Assembly: GCA_004292855.1 (NCBI GenBank)
Contig: RDXN01000053.1
Span: forward strand, 1-64,000
DNA: 64,000 bases
Source: Cytophagales bacterium
GTDB lineage: Bacteria > Bacteroidota > Bacteroidia > Cytophagales > Spirosomataceae
Reading direction: 5' to 3'
Made by a program: the position numbers and the translations under genes. The notes under the pieces are model-generated. The model was not told the origin of the DNA, did not search any database, and was given only the letters and a program-made list of their open reading frames with translations. Below are positions 41,118-50,134 of this stretch, piece after piece; position 1 is the first letter of the stretch; each line of letters starts with the position of its first letter.

Positions 41118-44100
41118 CTACACCGACCGGGTCGTAACGGCCGCCTGAACGGGCTGCTCAGGGTCAGCGGCTTTCAATGGGATTTCGATAAACGCTTTGG
41201 TACCCCGACCCGCCCCGGTTTGCCAGGCAATTTTACCTTCCAGAATCCCCACCCGCGACTCAATGTTGCCGATGCCCAGCCCGCGCCCGCTTTTCTCGTA
41301 ATCGAACCCCTGCCCGTTGTCGGTGTATTCGAGGTGCAGGGTGTTGTCCTGCGCTTTGATCTGGAGCGAAATATGACTCGCCTGCGCGTGTTTGAGCGAG
41401 TTATTGACCAATTCCTGTGTAATCCGGTATAGCATCAGGCCCGTGTTTTTGGGCAATTGCGGAGGAGCCTGCATCACCGTGAGTTGCATCTGTACGGCTT
41501 CGGTGGCATTAATTCGCCCAAACAATTCTTCCACGGCGGCAATGTAGCCGTGTTGTTCCAGGGTGCGCGGGTCAAGCTTGCGGAGCAGCGTTCGGACGTC
41601 GCTGATGGTGTCGTTGATTAGTCCGAACATATTCGATTTAATCGACTTCACATCATTCGTTTCGGGGGCGTGTTGTACCAGTTGCGAGGTGTAGAGTTTG
41701 AGCGTGGCGAGTCGGGTGCCAATTTCGTCGTGGAGGTCGCGGGCAATGCTTTTCTTGGTCTGCTCCTGCACGCTGTAGGCGAGTTTAAGCCGTTCGGCTT
41801 CTTTGGTTCTGATAAGTTCCTCCCGGCGTCGCACATACCAGAACGCCAGCCCCGTGAGCGTTCCAACGAGCAACAGCATGAACGGCACCGACCGCCAAAA
41901 CGGGGGGCTGATCCGAATCCGCACTTCCCGCACGTAATTGCTCCAGTGGTTGTCTTTGTTGGCAGCTTTCACCTGAAACAGATAGTCGCCCGTGGGCAGG
42001 TTCGCATACCGCACATACGTTCGTTCACCACCATTTACCCAACGGTCGTCGTGCCCAACGAGTTGGTACTGATACGTATTGTGGCCGTTGCTCAGGTAGT
42101 CGAGGGCCGAAAATTCGAGTGATAGCGTGTTTTGTCGGTGGGTCAGGTCAATCTCATCGACCTCGCCTACGTACTGATTCTGAGGCCTATACGGTTCCTC
42201 ATTGATGGTCAGGTTATAGATATGGACCTTCGGGTTGGAGCGTCGGGTCCGAAACGTTTCGGGGCGGAAGTAGTTGAACCCATCGACCCCACCAAAATAC
42301 AACTGCCCTTTTGCGGTTCTAAGGTGCGCGTTGCCATTGAATTCGTAGCCTTGCAGGCCATCGGTCAGGGTGAAGTTGGTAAACTGCTGCGTGGCCGGAT
42401 CGAACCGCGAAATTCCCCGGTTTGTGCTAACCCATTGTGCGCCTTCCTTGTCCGACAGGGCACCATACACAAAGGAATTGGCAAGGCCGTGTTTTTCGTT
42501 AAAGAGGTTGATCTTGTGGGTTTTACGATCATACGCAGCCAGCCCCCGATCCGTACTTATCCATACGGTTTGCCCAACCGGGTCGTCCTGAAAATGCAGG
42601 ATTGTGAACCCCGACAAGCCAATTCGGTGTAGCTGCCAGGGTTTGTTGCTACCCGGCGGGGGCAGTTGATAGATAAAAAAGCCGTGCAGATACGACCCTA
42701 CCCAAAGCTGACGCGTGGCTCGGTCGAACTGAAAACAGAACAAATTATGGTGAGGCAACGCGGGCAATTGGTTCCAGGTGTGGGTATTGGTGTTGAGGGC
42801 AAAAATGCCATCTTCGGTTGCCCCTAAAATTGTAGTCGAGTCAATCGAAACCATGTTTCGGACGTAGTTGGCTGCCACCAAACTATTGAACCGTTGTGGA
42901 AATGGCACTGGTTCAAACGTTCGGGTTTGGGGGCGGTAGCGCATGGCCCCGGCAATTGATCCCACCCAGATCGTACCGCGCCAGTCGCGATACAGCGACT
43001 TAATAAAGTTGTGCATCGGCAACGTGCTGCGTTCCATGTCGGTCAGGTAACGGTCAACAATTTGCCGGGTTTCGGGGTCGAACACGTTGATTCCCTTTTC
43101 GGTGGCAATCCAAACCCGCCGGGGGGTCTCCTCCAGCATTGCCCGCACCGAATAGTTACTGAGTTGGTGGGTGGCATCAATGGCCGGATCGCCCGGCTGT
43201 CGGCTTTTTAGCATTCCACTGAACAAGAACGAGTTGGGCACCACCCGCGCTAGCCCGTCGGGGTCTACGTTGGCCCAAACGATGTTCTGATTGTCGACAT
43301 AAACCTTACTGATTTCGTAGTGTTTTAGCCGATGGTTATTGTTGGTGAAATGAGTAACAGCCCCAAACATTCGCGCCCGTTTATCGAAAAACAGCAGCCC
43401 ATGTGCCTGCGTACCCATCCAGAGCAGGCCCGACTGATCTTCGGCCAGGCTATACACCGGACTCAGCAGGCGCGTAGGCCCCAACTGAAAGCTTTCGTAG
43501 TTACAGGTCTGGTAATCCAGTCGAATCAGGGTGGTGGCCGTACCAAGCCAGGCAATTTGATCTTTGTCGATAAAGAACGAGAAAATAGCCAGTGGGACGC
43601 CAATTTCGTTGGTTGGCCCCTCGCCAAAATAGGTGTGAATGCTGCGGTCGCGAATACTGTACCGGACAACGCCCTTGGCGGCATGTACCCACACATCGCC
43701 CGCCGGTGTGCGAACGGTAGAGCTTTGCAAATCGTATTCGCGGGCAGGTTTCAGGCTGGGGTTCAGCACTTTCCGGGTCATGGTGTGCCAGTTTAACGAC
43801 ACCATCCCCTCGGCATCGCTCAGGTAAAGCACCTCGTTCGCATCGGAGTAAAACGGCAACGTCCGGCTGTTTATGGGGCGACCCGTGGCCGGGTTTCGGG
43901 GCTTGTAACACGTGAATCCGTCGCGTTGGCGGTCGTAGCGGTTCAGGCCTTCTTCGGTGCCAATCCAAAGGTTCCCATCGGGGGTTTCAACGATGCCCGA
44001 AATATTCACGCCCTGTATGGCCCCCGTAGGTGCGTCGGGTTGTTTGCGTTGATCCAATGCCGGCTGACCAAGTCCCAGTTCGACCGTGACAGGCCGAAAC

Positions 44101-44324
44101 GTGCGAAACGAGTGTCCATCGTAGCGGTTCAGGCCGTCCTGCGTACCAAACCACATAAACCCCCGGCTATCTTTCAGCATATAATACACGGACCCCTGTG
44201 CCAATCCCTGTGCCACCCCAATATGATCGACCCGGTAGGTTTGCCCGCAAACCGACCCGCCCAGCATCAGTAACACGCTGACAGCTAAACAGGCCATTCT
44301 CCAATAGGATGTAAACAGAACCAT
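41118..44324 (-). CDS. Two-component propeller sensor histidine kinase (HisKA_3)
   Basis: 1068 residues. Signal peptide MVLFTSYWRMACLAVSVLLM is followed by about 14 ligand-binding propeller repeats (reg_prop), for example SRGFMWFGTQDGLNRYDGHS and NLWIGTEEGLNRYDRQ. A Y_Y_Y domain (YQYQLVGHDDRWVNGGERTY) leads to one membrane helix (FMLLLVGTLTGLAFWYV). The histidine box is SIARDLHDEIGTRLATLK, about residue 865, and the ATPase ends with YTDNGQGFDYEKSGRGLGIG. There is no receiver or AraC domain, so this is a NarX-like kinase acting on a separate LuxR-type regulator. The likely stimulus is an extracytoplasmic polymer or ion. Confidence 0.9.
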   Translation of the reverse strand: MVLFTSYWRMACLAVSVLLMLGGSVCGQTYRVDHIGVAQGLAQGSVYYMLKDSRGFMWFGTQDGLNRYDGHSFRTFRPVTVELGLGQPALDQRKQPDAPTGAIQGVNISGIVETPDGNLWIGTEEGLNRYDRQRDGFTCYKPRNPATGRPINSRTLPFYSDANEVLYLSDAEGMVSLNWHTMTRKVLNPSLKPAREYDLQSSTVRTPAGDVWVHAAKGVVRYSIRDRSIHTYFGEGPTNEIGVPLAIFSFFIDKDQIAWLGTATTLIRLDYQTCNYESFQLGPTRLLSPVYSLAEDQSGLLWMGTQAHGLLFFDKRARMFGAVTHFTNNNHRLKHYEISKVYVDNQNIVWANVDPDGLARVVPNSFLFSGMLKSRQPGDPAIDATHQLSNYSVRAMLEETPRRVWIATEKGINVFDPETRQIVDRYLTDMERSTLPMHNFIKSLYRDWRGTIWVGSIAGAMRYRPQTRTFEPVPFPQRFNSLVAANYVRNMVSIDSTTILGATEDGIFALNTNTHTWNQLPALPHHNLFCFQFDRATRQLWVGSYLHGFFIYQLPPPGSNKPWQLHRIGLSGFTILHFQDDPVGQTVWISTDRGLAAYDRKTHKINLFNEKHGLANSFVYGALSDKEGAQWVSTNRGISRFDPATQQFTNFTLTDGLQGYEFNGNAHLRTAKGQLYFGGVDGFNYFRPETFRTRRSNPKVHIYNLTINEEPYRPQNQYVGEVDEIDLTHRQNTLSLEFSALDYLSNGHNTYQYQLVGHDDRWVNGGERTYVRYANLPTGDYLFQVKAANKDNHWSNYVREVRIRISPPFWRSVPFMLLLVGTLTGLAFWYVRRREELIRTKEAERLKLAYSVQEQTKKSIARDLHDEIGTRLATLKLYTSQLVQHAPETNDVKSIKSNMFGLINDTISDVRTLLRKLDPRTLEQHGYIAAVEELFGRINATEAVQMQLTVMQAPPQLPKNTGLMLYRITQELVNNSLKHAQASHISLQIKAQDNTLHLEYTDNGQGFDYEKSGRGLGIGNIESRVGILEGKIAWQTGAGRGTKAFIEIPLKAADPEQPVQAAVTTRSV

Positions 44325-44486
44325 ACGTGGGGCAATTGAACGATGGGGAAAAATACTCTATTTACACAGAAGGCCCAAATTAATCTATCGAAACAACAGG
44401 CATCCCTGAGCAAAAATCACCATAAGTAGATATCATGTCGACTACAAAGTCTACAGTCTTTCTCGAAAATTACCTACGAATGCGTG

Positions 44487-44518
44487 TTGGCAGGGTTCGC
44501 CACGAATCCGTACTTTTG
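44487..44518 (+). promoter_or_regulatory. Bacteroidota promoter of the prolyl oligopeptidase gene
   Basis: TTG at 44487-44489, a 21-base spacer, and TACTTTTG at 44511-44518 match TTG-N19-21-TAnnTTTG. The start codon is at 44554, so the leader is about 30 bases. Confidence 0.7.
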
Positions 44519-44553
44519 TATTTACTCCCTTTCAACACCCAAATACTGTTTCT

Positions 44554-46674
44554 ATGCGCTTAACTTCACTTCTTTTCATGATGGCAGGCACTACGGCCGC
44601 CTTTGCGCAGGCCCCACTTACTTACCCAACGAGCCGCAAAACAGACCAAACCGATACCTACCACGGCACCGCCGTTGCCGATCCCTACCGGTGGCTCGAA
44701 GACGACCGCTCTGCCGAAACGGGTGAGTGGGTCAAGGCCCAGAACACCGTAACGTTTGGCTACCTGGAGCAAATCCCGTACCGCAAACAGCTTCAGGAGC
44801 GGCTCGAAAAAATTTACAATTACCCGAAATTCTCGGCCCCCTCGCGCAAGAAAGACTGGTTCTATTTCTATAAGAACGACGGCCTCCAGAACCAGTCGGT
44901 GCTGTATAGGCAAAAAGGCATCGACGGCACGCCGGAGGTGATTTTGGACCCCAATAAGCTCTCGACCGATGGCACTACGCGGCTTTCGCGTTTTAACATT
45001 TCTAAAGATGGTCGCTATGCCGTGGTCGGCACCTCAAAAGGCGGCTCCGACTGGAACGAGTACCAAATTATGGACCTGAGTACGAGGCAATACCTGCCCG
45101 AAAAAATCGAATGGGTAAAGGTTTCTGGCGCATCGTGGCAGGGCAATGGGTTCTACTACAGTCGTTATCCTAAACCCGAGGGCAGCGCGTTGGCGGCAAA
45201 AAACGAAAACCATCAGGTGTTTTATCACACCCTCAACACCCCTCAATCAGCAGATCGGCTCGTGTTTGAAGATGCTAAGAATCCGCAACGGTTTCACACA
45301 GTCGCCACCTCCGAAGACGAGCGGTTTGTATTGCTCACCGTGAGCGACCGGGGCAAGGGTAAAGATGGCAACGCCCTGTTTTTCATGGACCTTCTGAAAG
45401 GCGACAAGACCTTCAAACCCGTACTAGCCGAGGTCACCGACTTCAGCTATAATGTTATTGACAATGAGGGCGATAAACTCCTGATCGAGACCAACGCGAA
45501 TGCGCCCAATGGCAAACTCGTTCAGTTTTCGACGGCCACCAGTACATTTTCGGACCTCCTTCCCGAAAAAGCCGAACCCCTCACGAGCGTGGGCACGGCG
45601 GGTGGTAAACTATTCGCATCGTACTCCAAAGACGTAACCACTCAGGTGCGTGTATACGACCTAAACGGCAAGCTCGAAAACGATATCCAGTTTCCATCGG
45701 TGGGCACGGCGAGTGGCTTCGACGGGCAGCGCGACGACAAATTTGTGTTCTACACGTTTACCTCGTTCACGTTCCCCCCGACTATTTACCGCTATGATTT
45801 GGCGACTCGCAAAAGTACCGTGTTCCGCGAGCCGGAAGTGGATTTTAAACCCACCGATTACGAGACCAAACAGGTGTTCTATACGAGTAAAGACGGCACC
45901 AAAGTGCCTATGTTTATCACCTACAAAAAGGGCATCCGGCTCGATGGCTCCAACCCTACCCTGCTTTACGGTTACGGCGGGTTCAACATCAGCCTGCCAC
46001 CCGCCTTTAGTCCGTTGCGGATCGGTTTTTTGGAGCAAGGGGGCGTTTATGCACAAGCCAACCTGCGCGGGGGGAGCGAATACGGCGAGAAATGGCACGA
46101 ACAAGGCATGAAGCTGAAAAAGCAAAACGTATTCGACGATTTTATCGCGGCTGCCGAGTACCTGATTAAGGAAAAATACACTTCGTCGGCAACGTTAGCC
46201 ATTAATGGCGGCTCCAACGGGGGCTTGCTGGTGGGGGCCGTGATGAATCAGCGGCCCGAACTGTTCAAGGTGGCTGTGCCGCAGGTAGGCGTTATGGACA
46301 TGCTCCGGTTCCACAAGTTTACGATTGGCTGGAACTGGATTGCCGACTACGGCAGCAGCGACAACGCCGATGAGTTCAAGGCGTTGAATGCCTATTCGCC
46401 GATCCACAACATCCGGCCCGGTATCAACTACCCCGCCACACTTATCACCACCGCCGACCACGACGACCGGGTGGTGCCTGCGCACTCGTTCAAGTACGCG
46501 GCTACGCTCCAGGCGGCTTACAAAGGCACCAACCCGATGCTGATTCGGATCGATACGAACTCGGGTCACGGAGCCAGCAATACCAAAAAAGCCATTGAAG
46601 CCAGTGCCGACATCTACGCGTTTATTCTCTGGAACATGGGCGTTCGGAGCTTGCGCGAGGTGGCGCGGAAGTAA
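44554..46674 (+). CDS. Prolyl oligopeptidase family serine peptidase
   Basis: 706 residues with signal peptide MRLTSLLFMMAGTTAAFAQA, so secreted or periplasmic. The N-terminal PYRWLEDDRSAETGEWVKAQ (YRWLED motif), the seven-bladed propeller and the alpha/beta hydrolase domain match the S9A family. The catalytic triad is Ser554 (NGGSNGGLLVGA), Asp637 (ADHDDRVVP) and His672 (NSGHGAS), with the GGSEYGEKWHEQG oxyanion region before it. It cleaves short proline-containing peptides after Pro. It is a stand-alone gene with its own promoter and terminator. The length fits family members (about 700). Confidence 0.95.
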   Translation: MRLTSLLFMMAGTTAAFAQAPLTYPTSRKTDQTDTYHGTAVADPYRWLEDDRSAETGEWVKAQNTVTFGYLEQIPYRKQLQERLEKIYNYPKFSAPSRKKDWFYFYKNDGLQNQSVLYRQKGIDGTPEVILDPNKLSTDGTTRLSRFNISKDGRYAVVGTSKGGSDWNEYQIMDLSTRQYLPEKIEWVKVSGASWQGNGFYYSRYPKPEGSALAAKNENHQVFYHTLNTPQSADRLVFEDAKNPQRFHTVATSEDERFVLLTVSDRGKGKDGNALFFMDLLKGDKTFKPVLAEVTDFSYNVIDNEGDKLLIETNANAPNGKLVQFSTATSTFSDLLPEKAEPLTSVGTAGGKLFASYSKDVTTQVRVYDLNGKLENDIQFPSVGTASGFDGQRDDKFVFYTFTSFTFPPTIYRYDLATRKSTVFREPEVDFKPTDYETKQVFYTSKDGTKVPMFITYKKGIRLDGSNPTLLYGYGGFNISLPPAFSPLRIGFLEQGGVYAQANLRGGSEYGEKWHEQGMKLKKQNVFDDFIAAAEYLIKEKYTSSATLAINGGSNGGLLVGAVMNQRPELFKVAVPQVGVMDMLRFHKFTIGWNWIADYGSSDNADEFKALNAYSPIHNIRPGINYPATLITTADHDDRVVPAHSFKYAATLQAAYKGTNPMLIRIDTNSGHGASNTKKAIEASADIYAFILWNMGVRSLREVARK

Positions 46675-46687
46675 GGGAACAAAAAAC

Positions 46688-46723
46688 AAAAACGGCTCGG
46701 TCTTTCTAGACCGAGCCGTTTTT
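46688..46723. terminator. Bidirectional terminator after the prolyl oligopeptidase
   Basis: A 16-base perfect stem (AAAAACGGCTCGGTCT at 46688-46703 with 46708-46723) and a TTCT loop, with A-run and T-run on the flanks. It lies between the convergent gene ends 46674 and 46742 and can end both transcripts. Confidence 0.9.
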
Positions 46724-46741
46724 ATTGGGGGTAAAAGAGAC

Positions 46742-47248
46742 TTAGAACTTGAATGACAAACCAACTTGTAATGGAGCAACACCAAAACCCGCTTCGGCAA
46801 ACGCGCCTAAAGCAGGCTTGAAGAAATAGCGAGCACCTACGTGACCTCCAAAATCAACCCCACCATACGAGCTACGGAGTCCAACATAGGACTCTTTCCA
46901 AGTCCAGCCGCCATAGATCAGACCCACACCAGCGTACAAATCAAGTTTATCCTCCGAAATTTTTAATATTTCATTGAAGTGATAAGATCCACGAGCACCT
47001 AAACGATATGCACTGGCAAACTCGTAACCCCGGTAGGCACCGACGACGCCAACTGTGATATTTTTTGCTACACCAACTTCAAAGGAGCCACCAATGCCAA
47101 TTCCTCCCGAGTAACCATAGTAACCACCACCTAAGCCTATTCCGGCATTTAGAAATTTGTCGCCTTTATCGACAGCCAATTGAGCGAACGCCGTGTTGCC
47201 AGCCATCAGTGCAAGAGCCAGCGCGAAAACAAGTTGAAGTTTTTTCAT
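46742..47248 (-). CDS. Small outer-membrane beta-barrel protein
   Basis: 168 residues, with signal peptide MKKLQLVFALALALMAGNTA cut near FAQ. The mature part alternates Gly-rich hairpins and aromatic beta strands (LNAGIGLGGGYYGYSGGIGI, GARGSYHFNEILKISEDKLD, GGHVGARYFFKPALGAFAEA) and ends LQVGLSFKF with a C-terminal Phe. This is the pattern of OMP_b-brl proteins. No ligand or pore function can be read. It is expressed alone, with an AT-rich gap upstream. Confidence 0.8.
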   Translation of the reverse strand: MKKLQLVFALALALMAGNTAFAQLAVDKGDKFLNAGIGLGGGYYGYSGGIGIGGSFEVGVAKNITVGVVGAYRGYEFASAYRLGARGSYHFNEILKISEDKLDLYAGVGLIYGGWTWKESYVGLRSSYGGVDFGGHVGARYFFKPALGAFAEAGFGVAPLQVGLSFKF

Positions 47249-47605
47249 GGGAAAACTGATTAATTAAGATGCGATGAACGCGTTAAACATTGAGCAAAGT
47301 AATGGGTGTTTGCAGCCGACGACCAAAGAAATGTCATATCACTTATCAAGCGGTACACCACTGCACGAGTATTGCCATTTCAGACTACTAACTAATATCA
47401 ATTGTTTATTATTTATTTACTCTTTGAGGCAATGGCCTATCCTTACAATTATGTCTATAGGTCTGCAATTTTTTAGCGGCTGACTACTACTCATAGTGAC
47501 TAACCTCTTTTTTGGTACGTTTTGTTTATAATTAAAGTATGGGGGCATCTTGGGTTTAATGATTATCACATGTACCTTTCAGGCCAAACAAACACATCTT
47601 TTTCA
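47249..47605. other. AT-rich intergenic gap
   Basis: A 357-base stretch between the outer-membrane protein and the next lipoprotein gene, clearly richer in A+T than its surroundings. I see no gene, repeat or hairpin in it. There is a one-mismatch CAAAGTAA (reverse of a -7 box) near 47287, which could serve the outer-membrane gene. Confidence 0.6.
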
Positions 47606-48229
47606 ATGCAAAAAACTATACTTTATCTCCTGTTATTGCTAGTTTCAGCAGCTTCCTTCCCAGCTTGCCATCGTCAGTTAGCCCGGGTTCAGCCTACACC
47701 ACAGGTTAGTTACCAAACGGTTGCTGTACCTGGTGAAACCACACCCACTGAGTCTTTTTACGTGAATACCCGTGAGCAAACAAGGGTCGTCTCGGCACCT
47801 AATCCGTTAAATGAGTCCGCTGTATCTGTACTTGGCAATGATGCTGTAGCATCAACAAAATCGGGTGTACTTTCGCATCCTAAACTGGCAAAAAGGATGG
47901 TAGCTATTCGACACTTGTTGGATAAACACCAAGCAGTTTCCAGGAAACCTCTTTCGGTCGAACGCAAAAAATACCTTAAACGAGTCGCTGAAAATACAAA
48001 AGGCACGTTGGGGTTATTAGGGTTAATTTTTAGCGGTGCGGGTCTTCTATTGATTTTATTAGGTGGCGGACTCGGACTTTTATTTACAATAGCCGGCTTT
48101 GTTTTGAGTATTCTTGGGTTAAAGGGCCCACGTCGAGGTATGGCAATAGCCGGCCTGATCATAAGCGGGATAACGTTATTGTTGTTTCTTCTGGTTATAG
48201 CTCTTATAGCTTCTCTTGGCTTTTTCTAA
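47606..48229 (+). CDS. Putative lipoprotein with two to three C-terminal membrane helices
   Basis: 207 residues from MQKTILYLLLLLVSAASFPA (ATG at 47606), with Cys21 as a possible lipidation site (lipobox SFPAC is atypical). A polar region (about 25-130) is followed by hydrophobic, Gly-rich segments from LGLLGLIFSGAGLLLILLGG to LLLFLLVIALIASLGFF, similar to DUF4190-type membrane anchors. The function is unknown. The base composition is lower in GC than most neighbours. A frame beginning at 47522 is longer but has no signal-like start. Confidence 0.7.
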   Translation: MQKTILYLLLLLVSAASFPACHRQLARVQPTPQVSYQTVAVPGETTPTESFYVNTREQTRVVSAPNPLNESAVSVLGNDAVASTKSGVLSHPKLAKRMVAIRHLLDKHQAVSRKPLSVERKKYLKRVAENTKGTLGLLGLIFSGAGLLLILLGGGLGLLFTIAGFVLSILGLKGPRRGMAIAGLIISGITLLLFLLVIALIASLGFF

Positions 48230-48236
48230 GTGATTA

Positions 48237-48277
48237 ACGGTAACGGAACCTGCCCAACAAGCCAGTTCCGTTACCGT
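48237..48277. terminator. Terminator-like hairpin between convergent genes
   Basis: ACGGTAACGGAAC at 48237-48249 pairs perfectly with 48265-48277. It lies between the lipoprotein stop (48229) and the msrA stop (48308). Confidence 0.7.
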
Positions 48278-48307
48278 CAGATAATCTATACTTACAATAC
48301 AATTGCA

Positions 48308-49027
48308 TTAGTGCGCTGTTCCTGCCTTCAGCTTATCCTTGAACACCTTCCTGAACTTATCGAGTTTGGGCGCAATCACAAACGCACAGTAGCCCTGATC
48401 GGGGTTTTGGACGAAATAATTCTGGTGGTACTCTTCGGCCACGTAAAAGGTAGTGGCCGGGCTAATTTCCGTAACGATGGCCTTGTCGTAAGCCCCCGAC
48501 TTGTTCAGTTCGTCTTTTACTTGTTGCGCGAGTTGCTTTTGCTCGTCGTCGTGATAAAAAATCACGGAGCGGTATTGTGTCCCCACATCGGCTCCCTGCC
48601 GGTTCAGGCTCGTGGGGTCGTGGCTACGGAAAAACGCCTGGAGCAGCTCAGCATAGGTAACCTTGGCCGGATCATAGGTTATCTCGACGCACTCAGCGTG
48701 GCCGGTGGTGCCTTCGCACACTTCTTTATACGTGGGGTTTGGTTTGGGGCCACCTTCATAGCCCGAGACTGCCGACTGCACACCGTCGAGGGCTTCAAAC
48801 ATGGCTTCGGTACACCAGAAGCAACCGGTGCCAAACGTGGCTTTGGCCATGCCTGCTGGCACAGCCGATGAGGAATTAGATGTCATACGTCGGGATTGTT
48901 TACTAGCTGTTGATTGGCTCTGAGCGGGCTGCACCAACAGCGCGATACCTAAAACGGATAAGAGAGCTGTAGTGAAGCGGGTGGTTGAGACCCGTAAGGT
49001 CGTAGCCCAGGAGTTTGTCGTAACCAT
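48308..49027 (-). CDS. msrA: Peptide methionine sulfoxide reductase A, exported form
   Basis: 239 residues. The N-terminus contains a signal-like hydrophobic stretch (FTTALLSVLGIALLVQPAQS), which would place the enzyme in the periplasm. A Met at residue 48 (MTSNSSS) is a possible cytoplasmic start. The catalytic motif GCFWC is at residues 68-72 (Cys69), followed by the MsrA-typical GYEGGPKPNPTYKEVCEGTT and HDPTSLNRQGADVGTQYRS; it ends YHQNYFVQNPDQGYCAFVI. It repairs methionine-S-sulfoxide in proteins. It is divergent from the PPK2 pair. Confidence 0.93.
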   Translation of the reverse strand: MVTTNSWATTLRVSTTRFTTALLSVLGIALLVQPAQSQSTASKQSRRMTSNSSSAVPAGMAKATFGTGCFWCTEAMFEALDGVQSAVSGYEGGPKPNPTYKEVCEGTTGHAECVEITYDPAKVTYAELLQAFFRSHDPTSLNRQGADVGTQYRSVIFYHDDEQKQLAQQVKDELNKSGAYDKAIVTEISPATTFYVAEEYHQNYFVQNPDQGYCAFVIAPKLDKFRKVFKDKLKAGTAH

Positions 49028-49087
49028 AGTGGTTCGATACGAGTTTGATAGTAATCTTGTCTAAACCTAAACAGTTCTTTCTGGCGA

Positions 49088-49095
49088 TAAGTTTG
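49088..49095 (+). promoter_or_regulatory. -7 box of the first PPK2 gene
   Basis: TAAGTTTG matches TAnnTTTG. It ends 9 bases before the ATG at 49105, so the leader would be very short. No -33 TTG was found at the expected distance. Confidence 0.45.
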
Positions 49096-49104
49096 CCCCA
49101 ATTT

Positions 49105-49986
49105 ATGAAGTCATTCAAACCCGAATCGATCCGTTTCGACGGAAACACGACGTTCAAAATAAAGGACGCCCATACAAAGATCGACGATCTCTACACCGAT
49201 GATATTGATTACGAAACGCAGCTTCGCCAACAGGCTGCGGCCATCGACAAACTCCAAACGGCCCTTTACGCCCACAACCGCTACGGAATACTGACGGTGT
49301 TTCAGGCGATGGACGCAGCCGGTAAAGATGGCACCATTCAGCATGTATTCACCGGTACGAACCCGCTCGGCCTGCGGATTCATTCGTTCAAAAAACCCAC
49401 CGAGCAGGAACTCGAACACGACTGGCTCTGGCGGTCGTGGCGCGACCTGCCCGAACGGGGCATGATTGGCATTTTTAACCGCTCTTATTACGAAGAGGTG
49501 CTGGTGGTAAAGGTTCATCCCGAAATTCTGCTAACTAGTCAGCGGCTCCCCACCGACCGTACTGACCAACTCGACAAAGTTTGGAAAGACCGCTACGAGG
49601 CCATCCGCGATTTTGAGAAGCACCTATATCGCAATGGATTCCCGGTTATCAAGTTTTTCCTGCACGTCTCGAAAGAGGAACAGGCCGAACGGCTCATCAA
49701 GCGCATCGAAGACCCCAGCAAGCACTGGAAATTCGATGAGCAGGACGTGAAGGAACGCGAATTCTGGGACGAATACCAATCCGCGTTTGAAGAAGCTATC
49801 AACGAGACCGCCACCGACAACGCGCCCTGGTACGTGGTCCCCGCCGACGACAAAAAGAACATGCGCCTGATGGTCGGGCGCATTCTGATTGAGGAGTTAG
49901 GGAAGTTGCCCATCGACGAACCGGAAGTTAATGAGGTGCGGGCGAAGGAGTTGCAGAAATTGATTAAATTGATCCAAGAACAGTGA
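49105..49986 (+). CDS. Polyphosphate kinase 2 family protein (first copy)
   Basis: 293 residues from MKSFKPESIRFDGNTTFKIK (ATG at 49105, supported by the upstream -7 box). The P-loop is QAMDAAGKDGTIQHVF (G-A/G-K-D-G type) and the lid/Walker B region is RGMIGIFNRSYYEEVLVVKV, both standard for PPK2 enzymes. The WKFDEQDVKEREFWDEYQ segment and the WYVVPADDKKNMRLMVGRIL end are also conserved. These enzymes transfer phosphate between polyphosphate and nucleotides (usually ADP/GDP or AMP). A paralogue follows at 50135, separated by a REP-like element. Confidence 0.93.
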   Translation: MKSFKPESIRFDGNTTFKIKDAHTKIDDLYTDDIDYETQLRQQAAAIDKLQTALYAHNRYGILTVFQAMDAAGKDGTIQHVFTGTNPLGLRIHSFKKPTEQELEHDWLWRSWRDLPERGMIGIFNRSYYEEVLVVKVHPEILLTSQRLPTDRTDQLDKVWKDRYEAIRDFEKHLYRNGFPVIKFFLHVSKEEQAERLIKRIEDPSKHWKFDEQDVKEREFWDEYQSAFEEAINETATDNAPWYVVPADDKKNMRLMVGRILIEELGKLPIDEPEVNEVRAKELQKLIKLIQEQ

Positions 49987-50011
49987 AGTAGTACCGGATA
50001 CTATCCGGTAT

Positions 50012-50118
50012 AGCCGTAAGGCTAATAGTAGACTAAATGGCCCTCAACAGGCCTAAATTGATTTACACTTATTAGCCTTACGGCTGAATCGGATGCTACC
50101 GTAGCGACGGACCGCCGG
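50012..50118. repeat. REP-like extragenic element, family A, copy 2
   Basis: The inverted repeat 50012-50027 (AGCCGTAAGGCTAATA) pairs with 50070-50085. The 28-base block at 50090-50118 is the reverse complement of 24213-24240 with very few differences and ends 17 bases before the second PPK2 start codon. Confidence 0.75.
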
Positions 50119-50134
50119 TTCTACAATCAACGTT

